Positions 25,277 to 34,214 are shown, counted from the stretch's first letter. The stretch: 38,759 nucleotides of DNA from Actinomycetes bacterium (GCA_023429565.1 JAEZDJ010000081.1:1-38759), one strand, 5' to 3'. Translations and numbers: made by a program. Notes: generated by a model not told the origin, from the sequence alone.

Positions 25277-25315
25277 GATAAAACAAGCGGACTTGACCAA
25301 GGACAAGCCCGCTTG
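25277..25315 (-). terminator. Terminator-like hairpin between the CoA-transferase and crotonase genes
   Basis: On the minus strand CAAGCGGGCTTG and CAAGTCCGCTTG form a 12-bp stem (one G-U pair) with an 8-base loop, followed by TTTTATC. It should at least partly end transcription after the CaiB-like gene and lower crotonase expression. Confidence 0.7.
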
Positions 25316-25352
25316 CATATCGTCTACCTAATCATTCTTCACTCATTTATAC

Positions 25353-26594
25353 CTATTTGTCATAGGGCATTGTCCATCGCATTTCATCATCATGAGAGAT
25401 GATTTTTTTCTCATACAAGTCCCTGATTTCTTCCCTGGAGTATCCAAGTTCTTTCAACACTTCCTCATTGTCCATTCCGATCCATGGAGCAGGACGCCAT
25501 GTCTTGCCGGGATTCTTTTCAAATTTCGGAACGATGCCGATATAGCGGATCTTCTCTCCTTTGAAATTTGTGATTTCCTCAATGAGATTCCGCTCTTGGA
25601 CATGTGGGTCATTCTCAAGGTCTTCTAACTCGTTGATCTTTTGAACGGGAAGACCAGCAGCGAGCATTTCAGCCTGAGCTTCGTCGCAGGTTTTTGCCGA
25701 TAAATAATTTGCCAATGCCTTTTCGAACTGTTTCCCGGACTCCTCGGCTCGTTTCGCAAGCGCAATACCCGTCGGGAAAGGATCCTGCCCATACTCAAGC
25801 CCCAAGAATGGAATGGCCTTTTTCAGGACCCCGCCGCCAATGAGACAACATTGCAGATACGCCCCATCCTTACATTCGTAGCACCCCCATCCAGACATGA
25901 ATGAGGGGTCGCCGGCATTCTCGATTTTCCTGTGCGCCGTGAACCAGTCTGGTTGATATTGCTGGCAACGTGCCACAACCTCATATTGAGCTAGATCGAT
26001 TGATTCGCCGATCCCTGTTTGTTGGGTCTTAATATAGGCAGCTAGGCAAGAGATGGGAACGAAAAATGCTGTCATATAGTCCGCCATATAAGGACCAACC
26101 GGGTAAGGATCCGTTACGGGATTCCTATTAGCCGCCGTAAGTCCACCGAACGCCTGAGCAATTGCATCATAGGAAGGGCGTTTGACATACTCGGGAATGC
26201 CTTGTTGCCCAAATCCAGAAATATGGCAAATAACCAACCGGGGATTCACCTCCCAAAGAACCTCGTCAGAAAGACCCCATTTTGCCCATTGGCCGCCTTT
26301 TGATGTTTCAATGAAAATATCGGCATCTTTGATGGTCTGCAGGAATATCTTTTTTCCTTCGTCGGTCGGAATGTTCAGAGCCAGATTGCGCTGGTTGCGG
26401 CGCTCTGCCTCAGGCGCATACTGACCCGACGTGCGAGAAATGTCGGGAGCCAGCGCGTTTTCAAGCCACAGAACATCGGCGCCATAGTCAGCTAGAAGCT
26501 GAACGCCGAAAGGACCTGCCGTCGATTGGGTGCAGTGCACAACCCTAACACCGGATAGAGGACCAAATTCTGGTAGATTTTTATTCTTTGTCAT
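25353..26594 (-). CDS. CaiB-like family III CoA-transferase
   Basis: Transfers CoA between acyl-CoA and a free acid. The 413-residue protein resembles E. coli CaiB (L-carnitine CoA-transferase, 405 aa) along its whole length: FGPLSGVRVVHCTQSTAGPF at the start, DEVLWEVNPRLVICHISGFG, YDAIAQAFGGLTA, and catalytic Asp172 in VGPYMADYMTAFF, plus the CaiB-type ending WIGMDNEEVLKELGYSREEI. TTAGGAG lies ahead of the ATG. The closeness to CaiB suggests a carnitine-like or similarly small substrate, but the cluster has no CaiT. Preceded by an 8-bp inverted repeat. Confidence 0.88.
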   Translation of the reverse strand: MTKNKNLPEFGPLSGVRVVHCTQSTAGPFGVQLLADYGADVLWLENALAPDISRTSGQYAPEAERRNQRNLALNIPTDEGKKIFLQTIKDADIFIETSKGGQWAKWGLSDEVLWEVNPRLVICHISGFGQQGIPEYVKRPSYDAIAQAFGGLTAANRNPVTDPYPVGPYMADYMTAFFVPISCLAAYIKTQQTGIGESIDLAQYEVVARCQQYQPDWFTAHRKIENAGDPSFMSGWGCYECKDGAYLQCCLIGGGVLKKAIPFLGLEYGQDPFPTGIALAKRAEESGKQFEKALANYLSAKTCDEAQAEMLAAGLPVQKINELEDLENDPHVQERNLIEEITNFKGEKIRYIGIVPKFEKNPGKTWRPAPWIGMDNEEVLKELGYSREEIRDLYEKKIISHDDEMRWTMPYDK

Positions 26595-26620
26595 CCCTGT
26601 ACTCCTAACCTCAATTTAAA

Positions 26621-26660
26621 ATCGTTTTTATCGGGCCAAATCTCTTTATGAGAAAACGAT
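26621..26660. promoter_or_regulatory. Inverted repeat upstream of the CaiB-like gene
   Basis: ATCGTTTT (26621-26628) and AAAACGAT (26653-26660) are a perfect 8-bp inverted repeat 24 bases apart, ending 27 bases before the CoA-transferase start. It could be an operator or the stem of a leader. The rest of the gap up to 26721 shows nothing clear. Confidence 0.35.
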
Positions 26661-26721
26661 GTGCCTGATTGCGGTCATTCGCGCGAACCCCAAAAGCAAA
26701 ACTTCACATATGCCCGCTTGG

Positions 26722-27981
26722 CTATTCGCTGGTCTGCACAAGTTTCGCGCCAGTTCTCAGCGAAAGGAAACCGCTGAAAGCCACCACGATGATTGCGGCT
26801 ATTCCAATAATGAACACGTAGGTAAAGCCACTTGCGTCAATTAGAAAACCCCAGATGGTAGCAGCGAAAGCAGCACAGAGCGATGCAACCATCGAAATAC
26901 GTGAGTAGATGCTTGAATATTCGCGGGTACCGAAGATGGTCCGCGTCATAAGCGGCACCTGCACGGTTGCTGAGGCATAGAAAATGCCAAATAGAAAACC
27001 CCCGGCCAACATGGCGGGTATAGAACCCGGCACCAGCCACATTAGCGCCAGCCCAACGATGCCCGAAGCAAGTCCAACGAGTAATCCCCCATACACCGAC
27101 CTGTCGTTGATGGCCCCCAGGGCAACTTTACCAATTGCCTGGCCAAGCATTGCTGCCGACGCCAGGGTCGCTGCGATTGCGGCGACTTCAGGAAATGAGG
27201 CACCGAGTGAAGTTGCATATGACGGCAGAAACTGATAAATGACGGTACAAAGATTTACCAAACCAGCAAACACGACCATGGCATAGAAGGCCATCGAACG
27301 CATGGCAACAACCGCCGAGGTGCCAGTAAGGGTCGGAGCCACTCCGGCAACTACCGGAGCCTCTTCATCCCCTATGGGGCGCAAGCCCTTGTCAGAGGGA
27401 AAGCTGCGGATGCAGAAAAGCGTAAACGGCAAGGCGATTACAAGTGCCACGATACCAAATACGAGATAGCCCATGCGCCACCCATCCGGACCGCTCGCGA
27501 TAAGCGCCCCGCCAACAGGATTGAAGATGACGCCACCGATGCCAGTGAAGGCCATGCAGAGGCCGATAAAAAAACCTACTCGCTTTTTGAACCAACGATT
27601 AATGAGAGTCGGCACAGCAAGGTACAGCAGAAACGCCTCTCCCACACCGATAAATGCGCCTGCAATATAGAATTGCCACACCTCGCCGAAAGACGACATA
27701 GCGATCAGGGAACCCCCAACAAAAACAACGGCAACGGACAGCAACACGCGCACATCCTTCGTCTCCATCAGCTTGCCCGCAAAAGGAAGCGTCACGGTCA
27801 TCGCCAAGCAGAGGATCGTCATGTAGATCGCAAAAACCCCTTTCCCCACACCCAACGCTTCGCTTACCGGAGTATAAAAAATCCCCGCACAGCTAAAAGC
27901 AAGCGCAGACGGACCAACGCAACAAGCTATGCCCGTCGCCACGACCAAATAAGGGAATATGCTTTTTTTCCCAGTATTCAA
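26722..27981 (-). CDS. MFS transporter, OFA (oxalate/formate antiporter-like) type
   Basis: A 419-residue inner-membrane carrier with about 12 hydrophobic segments in two halves joined by a loop near residues 200-215. Features include LPFAGKLMETKDVRVLL (loop 2-3 motif region), FIGVGEAFLLYLAVPTLINRWFKKRVG and GGVIFNPVGGALI, which are typical of the OFA branch that exchanges carboxylates. AAGGAGG lies before the ATG. Its place inside the acyl-CoA series suggests it imports the acid substrate and/or exports the product. Confidence 0.87.
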   Translation of the reverse strand: MNTGKKSIFPYLVVATGIACCVGPSALAFSCAGIFYTPVSEALGVGKGVFAIYMTILCLAMTVTLPFAGKLMETKDVRVLLSVAVVFVGGSLIAMSSFGEVWQFYIAGAFIGVGEAFLLYLAVPTLINRWFKKRVGFFIGLCMAFTGIGGVIFNPVGGALIASGPDGWRMGYLVFGIVALVIALPFTLFCIRSFPSDKGLRPIGDEEAPVVAGVAPTLTGTSAVVAMRSMAFYAMVVFAGLVNLCTVIYQFLPSYATSLGASFPEVAAIAATLASAAMLGQAIGKVALGAINDRSVYGGLLVGLASGIVGLALMWLVPGSIPAMLAGGFLFGIFYASATVQVPLMTRTIFGTREYSSIYSRISMVASLCAAFAATIWGFLIDASGFTYVFIIGIAAIIVVAFSGFLSLRTGAKLVQTSE

Positions 27982-28312
27982 AAGTAACCTCCTTGTCGAC
28001 GCACGTCATCATGTTCGCGCACACGAAATCACGATGGGTGCTACCAGCATTAAGCATAGAGCGAGACGGAAGCTTCCGATATCAGTATGATTCCTGATGA
28101 AAACCTATAATATGGTCGATGAGGGGTCTATGTCCGAAAATACGGAAATCCATGGTCAAAGATGGATTGATGGCCACGAACTACCGCGACCAGTATAATG
28201 GCTTGCCCTGCTCTACGTCTTGGCTGGAGCGGCCCACCGCCCAAGCGGACCGCATCAAGACAAGCTCGTTAGTCACTCTCAATGTGTCAGTTCAATTGCA
28301 GGATAGACCAGA
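27982..28312. other. 331-base intergenic region upstream of the MFS gene
   Basis: It separates the second acyl-CoA dehydrogenase gene from the transporter and probably contains the transporter promoter, though no clear boxes are seen on the minus strand. On the plus strand TATAAT (28106-28111) precedes the broken reading frame described at 28130-28309. A palindrome GGAAGCTTCC lies near 28071-28080 and a 5-bp hairpin ATCAG/CTGAT at 28081-28098. Confidence 0.4.
28130..28309 (+). pseudogene. Possible remnant of a divergent gene
   Basis: GAGGGG sits 4 bases before an ATG at 28130 that opens MSENTEIHGQRWIDGHELPR and stops at a TAA after 22 codons. In the same frame the sequence continues with a hydrophobic run WLALLYVLAGAA and stops finally at 28309. 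A GC-rich patch at 28200-28260 contrasts with the surroundings. It may be the decayed start of a divergently read gene, perhaps a regulator or membrane protein, or chance; I do not recognise it. Confidence 0.22.
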
Positions 28313-29485
28313 TCAGGAGACACCAAAATACTTTCTTTTCAGCAAAGGTCCAGCAATATGCACCATGACCTGATCGGTACCCTCCATGATCTGCATGCCG
28401 CGACAATCTTCCCAGATGCCATAGACTCGTTCGTTTTCAGTATATCCTCGGCCACCGAATATCTGTATGGCACTGGAAGCGACTTCAACCGAAGCCTTGG
28501 GTATGTAATACTTGGCAAGAACAGCATTGAGCCTTGAATCAGGCAAATTACCATCAATACTCAAGGCCGCCCTATACAAATGATGGCGCATGTTGACTAT
28601 CTTCGTTTCCATCTCCGTCAACAGCAACGCAATCTGCTGAAAGCCGGCAATGTGAGTACCGAATGCCTCTCGCTTGTGGGCATATGCCATAGCATCGTCC
28701 ATAGCCGCCTGTGCCATTCCTGCAGCTGCCGCACAGGTGATCACCCGCCCCCATTCAAATACTTGGAACAGATCAATGAATGATTCGGAGCCTACCGATA
28801 TTCTATAGTTTTCAGTGATCTCCACGTTCTCAAAAACCACATCGGAAAACGGAAGCATGCGCTGGCCTCGTTTTTCAATGGGATAGGTTTTGACGCCCTG
28901 AAGATCGCAGGGGACCATCCAAAGCGATATCGATGCCGGCGAACCCAGTGCTTTTGCCTTCGCATCGCCGTCGATCGCTGCCACGACAATAAGAGGCGTA
29001 AACTCTCCGTTGTTAACAAAAGTTTTATGGCCATTGAGAAAGAGCCTCCCGTCGACCGTCTTCACCGCAGTGGTCATGGCCCGCGAATCAGAGCCAGCAC
29101 CCGGTTCAGAAGCAGCAAAGCTGAAGCGCAACCGACCAGTCCGCGCATAGTCGTCTTTGAAGGAATCTAGCATAGAGCGATCAGACATACGCGAGAGCAC
29201 GTAAAGATTGAAGATGTCAGCCTGGAAAGGAAGGACTGCGCCTGCCATGCGGGAAAGCTCTTCCAAAATAAGACACAAGATATAAAGATTCGAATGATCC
29301 GGAGCGCTGTGGGTAACAAGCTCAAGGAAACCAAAGTCGTAACTCAGAAACTCCTGGATCACCGTATCGGGAAGACTCTGTTCCTTCTTCCAACGCTGAA
29401 TGTTCTCCAAAGTGAAGTTTCGTTCGCCGAAATCATGAACTTTTTCAAGAATGCGTCTTTGCTCTTTGCTCAGAGTAAAATCCAT
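28313..29485 (-). CDS. Acyl-CoA dehydrogenase with canonical catalytic glutamate
   Basis: A 390-residue FAD flavoenzyme that interconverts acyl-CoA and enoyl-CoA with ETF as partner. It shows the flavin-binding FSFAASEPGAGSDSRAM (about 123-139), the mid-domain LFLNGHKTFVNNGEFTPLIVVA, the IQIFGGRGYTENERV motif and Glu368 in MEGTDQ, the usual catalytic base. Its N-terminal region is less conserved than in the paralogue at 33006-34160. Its ribosome site is weak (GTAGAG). It lies 108 bases after fixX. Confidence 0.92.
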   Translation of the reverse strand: MDFTLSKEQRRILEKVHDFGERNFTLENIQRWKKEQSLPDTVIQEFLSYDFGFLELVTHSAPDHSNLYILCLILEELSRMAGAVLPFQADIFNLYVLSRMSDRSMLDSFKDDYARTGRLRFSFAASEPGAGSDSRAMTTAVKTVDGRLFLNGHKTFVNNGEFTPLIVVAAIDGDAKAKALGSPASISLWMVPCDLQGVKTYPIEKRGQRMLPFSDVVFENVEITENYRISVGSESFIDLFQVFEWGRVITCAAAAGMAQAAMDDAMAYAHKREAFGTHIAGFQQIALLLTEMETKIVNMRHHLYRAALSIDGNLPDSRLNAVLAKYYIPKASVEVASSAIQIFGGRGYTENERVYGIWEDCRGMQIMEGTDQVMVHIAGPLLKRKYFGVS

Positions 29486-29593
29486 AGCTGCTCTACAATC
29501 TTTATCATGCCATCAATACCCCAGGTCTCTCGTTCGGCAACCGACCTCTGAAGTTTGCCGTTCCCTCGACCCAAATCGGTCTTCTATATCATT

Positions 29594-29893
29594 CTAGCCA
29601 AAACGGTACTCAATCCCCATTGTAGGAGAAGGGTTTTCCCATTTCGCAATTATTGTATCACCACATAGTATTCGACACGTTCCACATTCAAGACAACCAG
29701 CATAATCAAAGACTTGCGTACCATGCTCATCTATTTTGTACAGAGCTGCCGGGCAGGCGCACACCAATTTGAGAAACTCATCTATGTCAGGATTCTCAAC
29801 CAACTCAATATGCGCACTTTCTTCGTCAACCTCGTATCTGTTCAGACTCAGATACTCGTCAACATTGACTTCTATAGATTTCATTCCCTTCAT
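29594..29893 (-). CDS. fixX: Ferredoxin-like protein FixX
   Basis: A 99-residue iron-sulfur partner of FixC, carrying electrons between the FixAB flavoprotein, FixC and the quinone pool or the reductase. The family motifs ACPAALYKI (Cys47) and FDYAGCLECGTCRILC (Cys67, 70, 73) are present and would ligate a 4Fe-4S cluster; Cys45 and Cys77 are additional to the E. coli pattern. The ATG at 29893 overlaps the fixC stop by 4 bases; a second ATG at 29884 is possible. Confidence 0.93.
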   Translation of the reverse strand: MKGMKSIEVNVDEYLSLNRYEVDEESAHIELVENPDIDEFLKLVCACPAALYKIDEHGTQVFDYAGCLECGTCRILCGDTIIAKWENPSPTMGIEYRFG

Positions 29894-31176
29894 AGAGCCT
29901 TCACACCCCCCTGTACATCTTTTAGCATGTTCATGAAACCCACCTTCTTGACCAGCGGTACGAGTGACTTCTTAAGAGGCTTGACCGGTTGCCCGTCCAC
30001 CACGAACAGGGTGTTCATCACATCCCGCAGCAAGGCAGGATACTCATTGAACAATCGAGTCGTGCTCTCCATAAAATGGGGGAATTTCCTAAATTGTCGA
30101 AGATCTTTCAAGACAAAGCTGTTTTCCAATGCCTCGATATAGCACTGAAGACCTTGTTTTGAGGTGTCGCCTGCATCGATTGCTCGTGCCGCACATCGTC
30201 CAGCATGCATGCCGGCAGCCACTGCGTAATCCATTCCTCGCACCATATACCCCAAGTTTATGCACATCATAGCTGACTCTCCCGCCAAGAGAACCCCATC
30301 TCCAGTCAGGGCCGGCATCATGTTCAAGCCGCCTTCAGGGACCATGTGACCTGAATACTCAACGACCTTGCCACCCTTGATTAGAGGCGCAACCGAAGGA
30401 TGATGCTTTAGATCCTCAAGCATCTGATAGACAGGAGTTTTAGCCTGCGCAACACTAGAAATGGTGGCAACCAAGCCAAGCGACAAAGACTCAGCATTTG
30501 TGTACATAAATCCGCCGCCGATATGTCCATGCGTTGCATCGCCCGCAAAAAGCCAGGCCGCCCCCTCATCACTCCCAACCAACACCCGATCCTCAAGAAC
30601 CTGGCGGGAAAGCGCAATGACCTGCTTGACACCTACCGCCATCGTGCTTGGCTTTGGCCGAGCAAATCCAACCGCCTCTTTCGTCAACAGGGAATTCACC
30701 CCATCACACAACAACACGACATCTGCGGTAATCTCATCTTCGCCCGCCTTTACGCCAATCACCCGACCGTCTCTCTTCACCAGGCTTTCAACTGCAATGC
30801 CATAGATATACTCCGCACCGGCTCCTTCGGCTTTTTCAGCAAGCCATTGATCAAAAGGCGCACGGAGAACTGAGTATGAATCTCTGCCTTCCTGTCGCAT
30901 GGCTTCAGAAGTGAAATCAACAGTAAAGTTAGCATCGGGAGATAGCATAGAGATGCGTTCACGAGTGATCTTCCGTTCCAGAGGTGCTTCCGCTTCGAAA
31001 TCTGGAAAAACCAATTTAAGAGCATGAGAATATATGCGTCCACCTGTCATGTTTTTGGAGCCAGCATAGTTGCCACGCTCGATGACGAGCACACTTTTCC
31101 CTGCCTGCGCAAGTTCATAGGCAGCTACAGAACCGGCACAGCCCGACCCGACCACTATTGCTTCATAATCTGACAT
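29890..31176 (-). CDS. fixC: ETF:quinone oxidoreductase-type flavoprotein FixC
   Basis: A 428-residue FAD protein, the same length as E. coli FixC as I recall it. It begins with the dinucleotide-binding motif VVGSGCAGSVAAYELAQAGK (9-28), has ERGNYAGSKNMTGGRIYSH and a distal FAD motif GDGVLLAGESAMM (about 293-305). It links the FixAB electron-transfer flavoprotein to quinone with FixX. It is translationally coupled to fixX. Confidence 0.94.
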   Translation of the reverse strand: MSDYEAIVVGSGCAGSVAAYELAQAGKSVLVIERGNYAGSKNMTGGRIYSHALKLVFPDFEAEAPLERKITRERISMLSPDANFTVDFTSEAMRQEGRDSYSVLRAPFDQWLAEKAEGAGAEYIYGIAVESLVKRDGRVIGVKAGEDEITADVVLLCDGVNSLLTKEAVGFARPKPSTMAVGVKQVIALSRQVLEDRVLVGSDEGAAWLFAGDATHGHIGGGFMYTNAESLSLGLVATISSVAQAKTPVYQMLEDLKHHPSVAPLIKGGKVVEYSGHMVPEGGLNMMPALTGDGVLLAGESAMMCINLGYMVRGMDYAVAAGMHAGRCAARAIDAGDTSKQGLQCYIEALENSFVLKDLRQFRKFPHFMESTTRLFNEYPALLRDVMNTLFVVDGQPVKPLKKSLVPLVKKVGFMNMLKDVQGGVKAL

Positions 31177-31212
31177 TGCACGAATCCTTTTCCTCGTGAG
31201 TCACGCATGATG

Positions 31213-32103
31213 TTACAGACGTGCGTTGATTTCGGGCAAAACCTTACTGATTTCACCGACAAGGCCAATATCGGCCTGTTTGAAAATAGGAGCATTTTTA
31301 TCTTTGTTAATGGCGATGATCGTTTTTGCCCGGTTGACGCCAACCATATGCTGCATCTGCCCGGAAACGCCAATGCCTATGTAGGTTTCAGGAGAGAGCA
31401 TTTGCCCGGAAACGCCAATATAAAGCTCTCGTGGCATCCAATCCACTCCCTCCGTGAGAGGCCGCGTACAACCCAAGCCTCCACCGACCTTGTCAGTGAA
31501 TTCGCGCGCCCAATCAAGCTCACCTTTCGTGGCAAACCCCCGTCCGGCGGCAACGACGATGTCGACCTTTGCAAGATCAATGCCACTCTTTTTGATTTCC
31601 TCAGAGGACCGCAGCTTGATGCTGGCAGCTGAGGGAGTCACCCAATCCACATGCTCTACAGCATCGCTACCCGTCACATCAGACTCAGCGAAAACACCCG
31701 CACCAACAGAATAGATGGCAAGAGGCGTCACAACCTTTTGCGTTTTATGGGCAATGCCGCCAAAGTACAGATTAATAGCCGTGCTGTCTTTGAACTCGAT
31801 GACGTCGGTCACGACCGAGGTTCCCTTCCGAGCTGCAAGTCGACCAGCTATCACCTTCATGCGTCTCGTGGGCTCAACAAACATGATTGCGGGAGCATCT
31901 TTGTCGACAAGCGATATGAGCGTTTCATAAGAATCATCGGCAGAAGCTTCGTCGGGATTGTCGATCACGTAATTTACATCAGCCACGCCGGGGGCCTCAA
32001 GTCCGGAAACGGTAACAAGAGCCACCTCCCCAGCAAATGCGCGCGCCCCCGAGACCAGCTCTCGTGCAGCGTCGGCGTTTTCTATCAAGACAAATGCTTT
32101 CAT
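31213..32103 (-). CDS. fixB: Electron transfer flavoprotein alpha subunit FixB
   Basis: A 296-residue EtfA/FixB protein; binds FAD in its C-terminal domain through GGGLGCTRPLTEG, ELYIGVSGQMLSPETYIGIG and VSGQMQHMVG, ending with INKDKNAPIFKQADIGLVG. The true start is the ATG at 32103 (MKAFVLIENAD), with a GAGAGAG site; the frame is open to 32187 inside fixA. It is somewhat shorter than E. coli FixB (313 aa). It lies 19 bases after fixA and 36 before fixC. Confidence 0.94.
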   Translation of the reverse strand: MKAFVLIENADAARELVSGARAFAGEVALVTVSGLEAPGVADVNYVIDNPDEASADDSYETLISLVDKDAPAIMFVEPTRRMKVIAGRLAARKGTSVVTDVIEFKDSTAINLYFGGIAHKTQKVVTPLAIYSVGAGVFAESDVTGSDAVEHVDWVTPSAASIKLRSSEEIKKSGIDLAKVDIVVAAGRGFATKGELDWAREFTDKVGGGLGCTRPLTEGVDWMPRELYIGVSGQMLSPETYIGIGVSGQMQHMVGVNRAKTIIAINKDKNAPIFKQADIGLVGEISKVLPEINARL

Positions 32104-32122
32104 AATCACAACTCTCTCTTGT

Positions 32123-32890
32123 TTATCGAAGCGTTTCTTGCACGGCGGTAACAAAGCTATCGATGGCTCCATCATTGGAAGCGTCATAGATTTCTAATTT
32201 ACGTGAGGCTTGGGGAGGAGCCTTTATTTCAAGAATCTCAATTGCCTGGTCAACTGGAGAGCCGATCTCCTGAAACGAAACGACTGTCGTAGGTTTCTTT
32301 CCTGCAGCAAGGATGTCCTTCATGCCGCAGATGCGCGGCAACGCCGCGTCGGGGGATACGGAAATCACTGCAGGCAGAGAGACCTCAACTGTCTCTATCT
32401 TGGATTCGAGCATGCGCTTCACTACAACAAAATCGTCTTCGACATCAATCGAAATCGCCCCCACCACACAGGGGATACCCAAGAGTTCCGCAAGCTGCAC
32501 ATCAACCTGCTGGGCAAAACCATCGGCTGACCCGTCGCCGCACACAACAAGATCGTAACCGCCAACTGTCCCCAGCAGCGTCGACAAAGCCTGTGCGGTG
32601 CTATGGGCATCAGCCTGAACATAGGCATCGTCGGTTGCCATGAACAGTTGGTCGACGCCACGGGCAAGAATGTTTTTCTTGAGCTTTGAATCATCTATCC
32701 TTGTGCCACCCACAGTCATGGCAACAAGACTAGAGCCAGTCTCGCTAGCAAGCTGGGCCGCAACCTCCACGGCATTGAGATCGTACTGACTTACCGTCTG
32801 ATGAGCCTTTGAATAGTCCAAAGCCCCCTCGGCGTCCACGACGATATCCTGATCGTCAGGAACAACCTTGAAAGAAACCACTATTTTCAT
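32123..32890 (-). CDS. fixA: Electron transfer flavoprotein beta subunit FixA
   Basis: A 255-residue EtfB/FixA protein beginning MKIVVSFKVVPDDQDIVVD, with the nucleotide-binding region DLVVCGDGSADGFAQQVDVQ that resembles the Fix/Cai subgroup rather than the mitochondrial-type ETF. ATG 32890 follows GGAGAAAGG and is preferred over the open frame to 33112. FixAB partners FixCX, and FixABCX of nitrogen fixers is electron-bifurcating; whether this one bifurcates cannot be read with confidence. Confidence 0.94.
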   Translation of the reverse strand: MKIVVSFKVVPDDQDIVVDAEGALDYSKAHQTVSQYDLNAVEVAAQLASETGSSLVAMTVGGTRIDDSKLKKNILARGVDQLFMATDDAYVQADAHSTAQALSTLLGTVGGYDLVVCGDGSADGFAQQVDVQLAELLGIPCVVGAISIDVEDDFVVVKRMLESKIETVEVSLPAVISVSPDAALPRICGMKDILAAGKKPTTVVSFQEIGSPVDQAIEILEIKAPPQASRKLEIYDASNDGAIDSFVTAVQETLR

Positions 32891-32949
32891 AGCACACCTT
32901 TCTCCTGGATTAACGAATAGAGATCGCAAGCACTCGTCCAAACATTCAT

Positions 32950-32993
32950 GGTGGTTGCCGGAAATCATCGAGAAGCTCCTTCCGGCAACCACC
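32950..32993 (-). other. Perfect 14-bp inverted repeat between the CaiA-like gene and fixA
   Basis: GGTGGTTGCCGGAA (32950-32963) and TTCCGGCAACCACC (32980-32993) can form a strong hairpin with a 16-base loop, beginning 12 bases after the CaiA-like stop. No T-run follows, so readthrough is expected; it may protect the upstream message or reduce fix expression relative to the catabolic genes. Confidence 0.65.
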
Positions 32994-33005
32994 TGATCGA
33001 ACGAA

Positions 33006-34160
33006 TTACTTTCGATACTTTTTAGCGATTTGGCGGCCTGCGATATACGCCATGATCTCGTTGGTCCCGCCTGCAATCTCATTGCCACGGCAGTCTTCCC
33101 AAATGCGGCCAACTCGCGTTTCGGTGGTGTACCCTAGGCCAGCAAAAATCTGCAGGGCCTGAGACGCAACCCATGAGCACTGCGTACCGGCATAGCGTTT
33201 GAGGAGAGCGCAGTCAGTCTGGATTGACTGGCCCTGGTCAATCTTCCACAAGGTCTTATAGAGCATGTTGCGCGTGTTCTCTAAAATGATCTGCATGTCA
33301 GTCAGCTTCTCCATAATGAGCTGCTGTGAAGCGATCGGCTTGCCGAAAGCAATGCGATCGTTTGCGTAAGCTGCTGCATCATCGAAGGCCGCCTGCGCAA
33401 GTCCAAGACTTTGCGCGGCGATCAAAGCGCGCTCCATTTCGAAATTCTTCATGAGCCCCATGAAGCCATGGCCCGGCTTGCCGACACGCATGGACTCGGT
33501 AACCTTCACTTCGTCAAAGTACATCTCACAGAAGGGCATGATGGTCTGCCCAATCTTATGCAAAGGAGCAGTTGAGACGCCTGCGCTGTCTTTAGGAAGA
33601 AACCACAAAGAGATACTGCCATTGCTGCGATCAGGCTCTTCGTCCTTTGCAGCAACAAGGACATAGGGATAATGCTCGCCCATGGTCACCCATGTTTTTG
33701 TTCCTGAAAGAATATAACTTCCATCAGCCTGCTTGCGCGTTACCGTAGTCATTGACATGTTGTCCGAACCGGCTGCAGGTTCGGAAAGAGCAAGTGAGAA
33801 GATAGGCTTGCCGCTTTCCGTGTAAGCTTCGAGGCACTGCCTGATCTGCTCGTCAGTGCCAAGTTCAACTATGTCATACATAGCCAGGGTGTTTGAGACA
33901 AAAGGAGTCATACAGCCTGAAGCGTGAAAGAGCGACTCCGTCAAAACCCCCAGCGTCACACAGTCGCAGGGAACTCCTCCATATTCTTCAGGAATACCCA
34001 TGAGGCCAAACCCTGCATCTAGATAAGCCTTAAGGAATTCATCGGGGACGGCTCCTGTTGCGTACCAATCACTGATCCTATCCTCACTCAGATTACGGGC
34101 GACGAACTCATTGACATTTTCCTTCAGCAGTTCCTGTTCATCGGTCAAATTGAAGTCCAT
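33006..34160 (-). CDS. CaiA-like acyl-CoA dehydrogenase (probable enoyl-CoA reductase)
   Basis: A 384-residue flavoprotein close to E. coli CaiA (crotonobetainyl-CoA reductase, 380 aa): it opens MDFNLTDEQELLKENV and has SLALSEPAAGSDNMSM, GYTTETRVGRIWEDCRG and a terminal AKKYRK. At the place of the catalytic glutamate it has Gly364 (AGGTNE); CaiA also has glycine there as I recall. This favours work in the reducing direction, with electrons from FixABCX. AAGGAG precedes the ATG. It sits directly upstream of fixA, with a hairpin in the 115-base gap. Confidence 0.92.
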   Translation of the reverse strand: MDFNLTDEQELLKENVNEFVARNLSEDRISDWYATGAVPDEFLKAYLDAGFGLMGIPEEYGGVPCDCVTLGVLTESLFHASGCMTPFVSNTLAMYDIVELGTDEQIRQCLEAYTESGKPIFSLALSEPAAGSDNMSMTTVTRKQADGSYILSGTKTWVTMGEHYPYVLVAAKDEEPDRSNGSISLWFLPKDSAGVSTAPLHKIGQTIMPFCEMYFDEVKVTESMRVGKPGHGFMGLMKNFEMERALIAAQSLGLAQAAFDDAAAYANDRIAFGKPIASQQLIMEKLTDMQIILENTRNMLYKTLWKIDQGQSIQTDCALLKRYAGTQCSWVASQALQIFAGLGYTTETRVGRIWEDCRGNEIAGGTNEIMAYIAGRQIAKKYRK

Positions 34161-34214
34161 GGTATTCTCCTTGTCGTTGTCTTTCTTTCCATCAGGCTAT
34201 TGATATGGCACACA

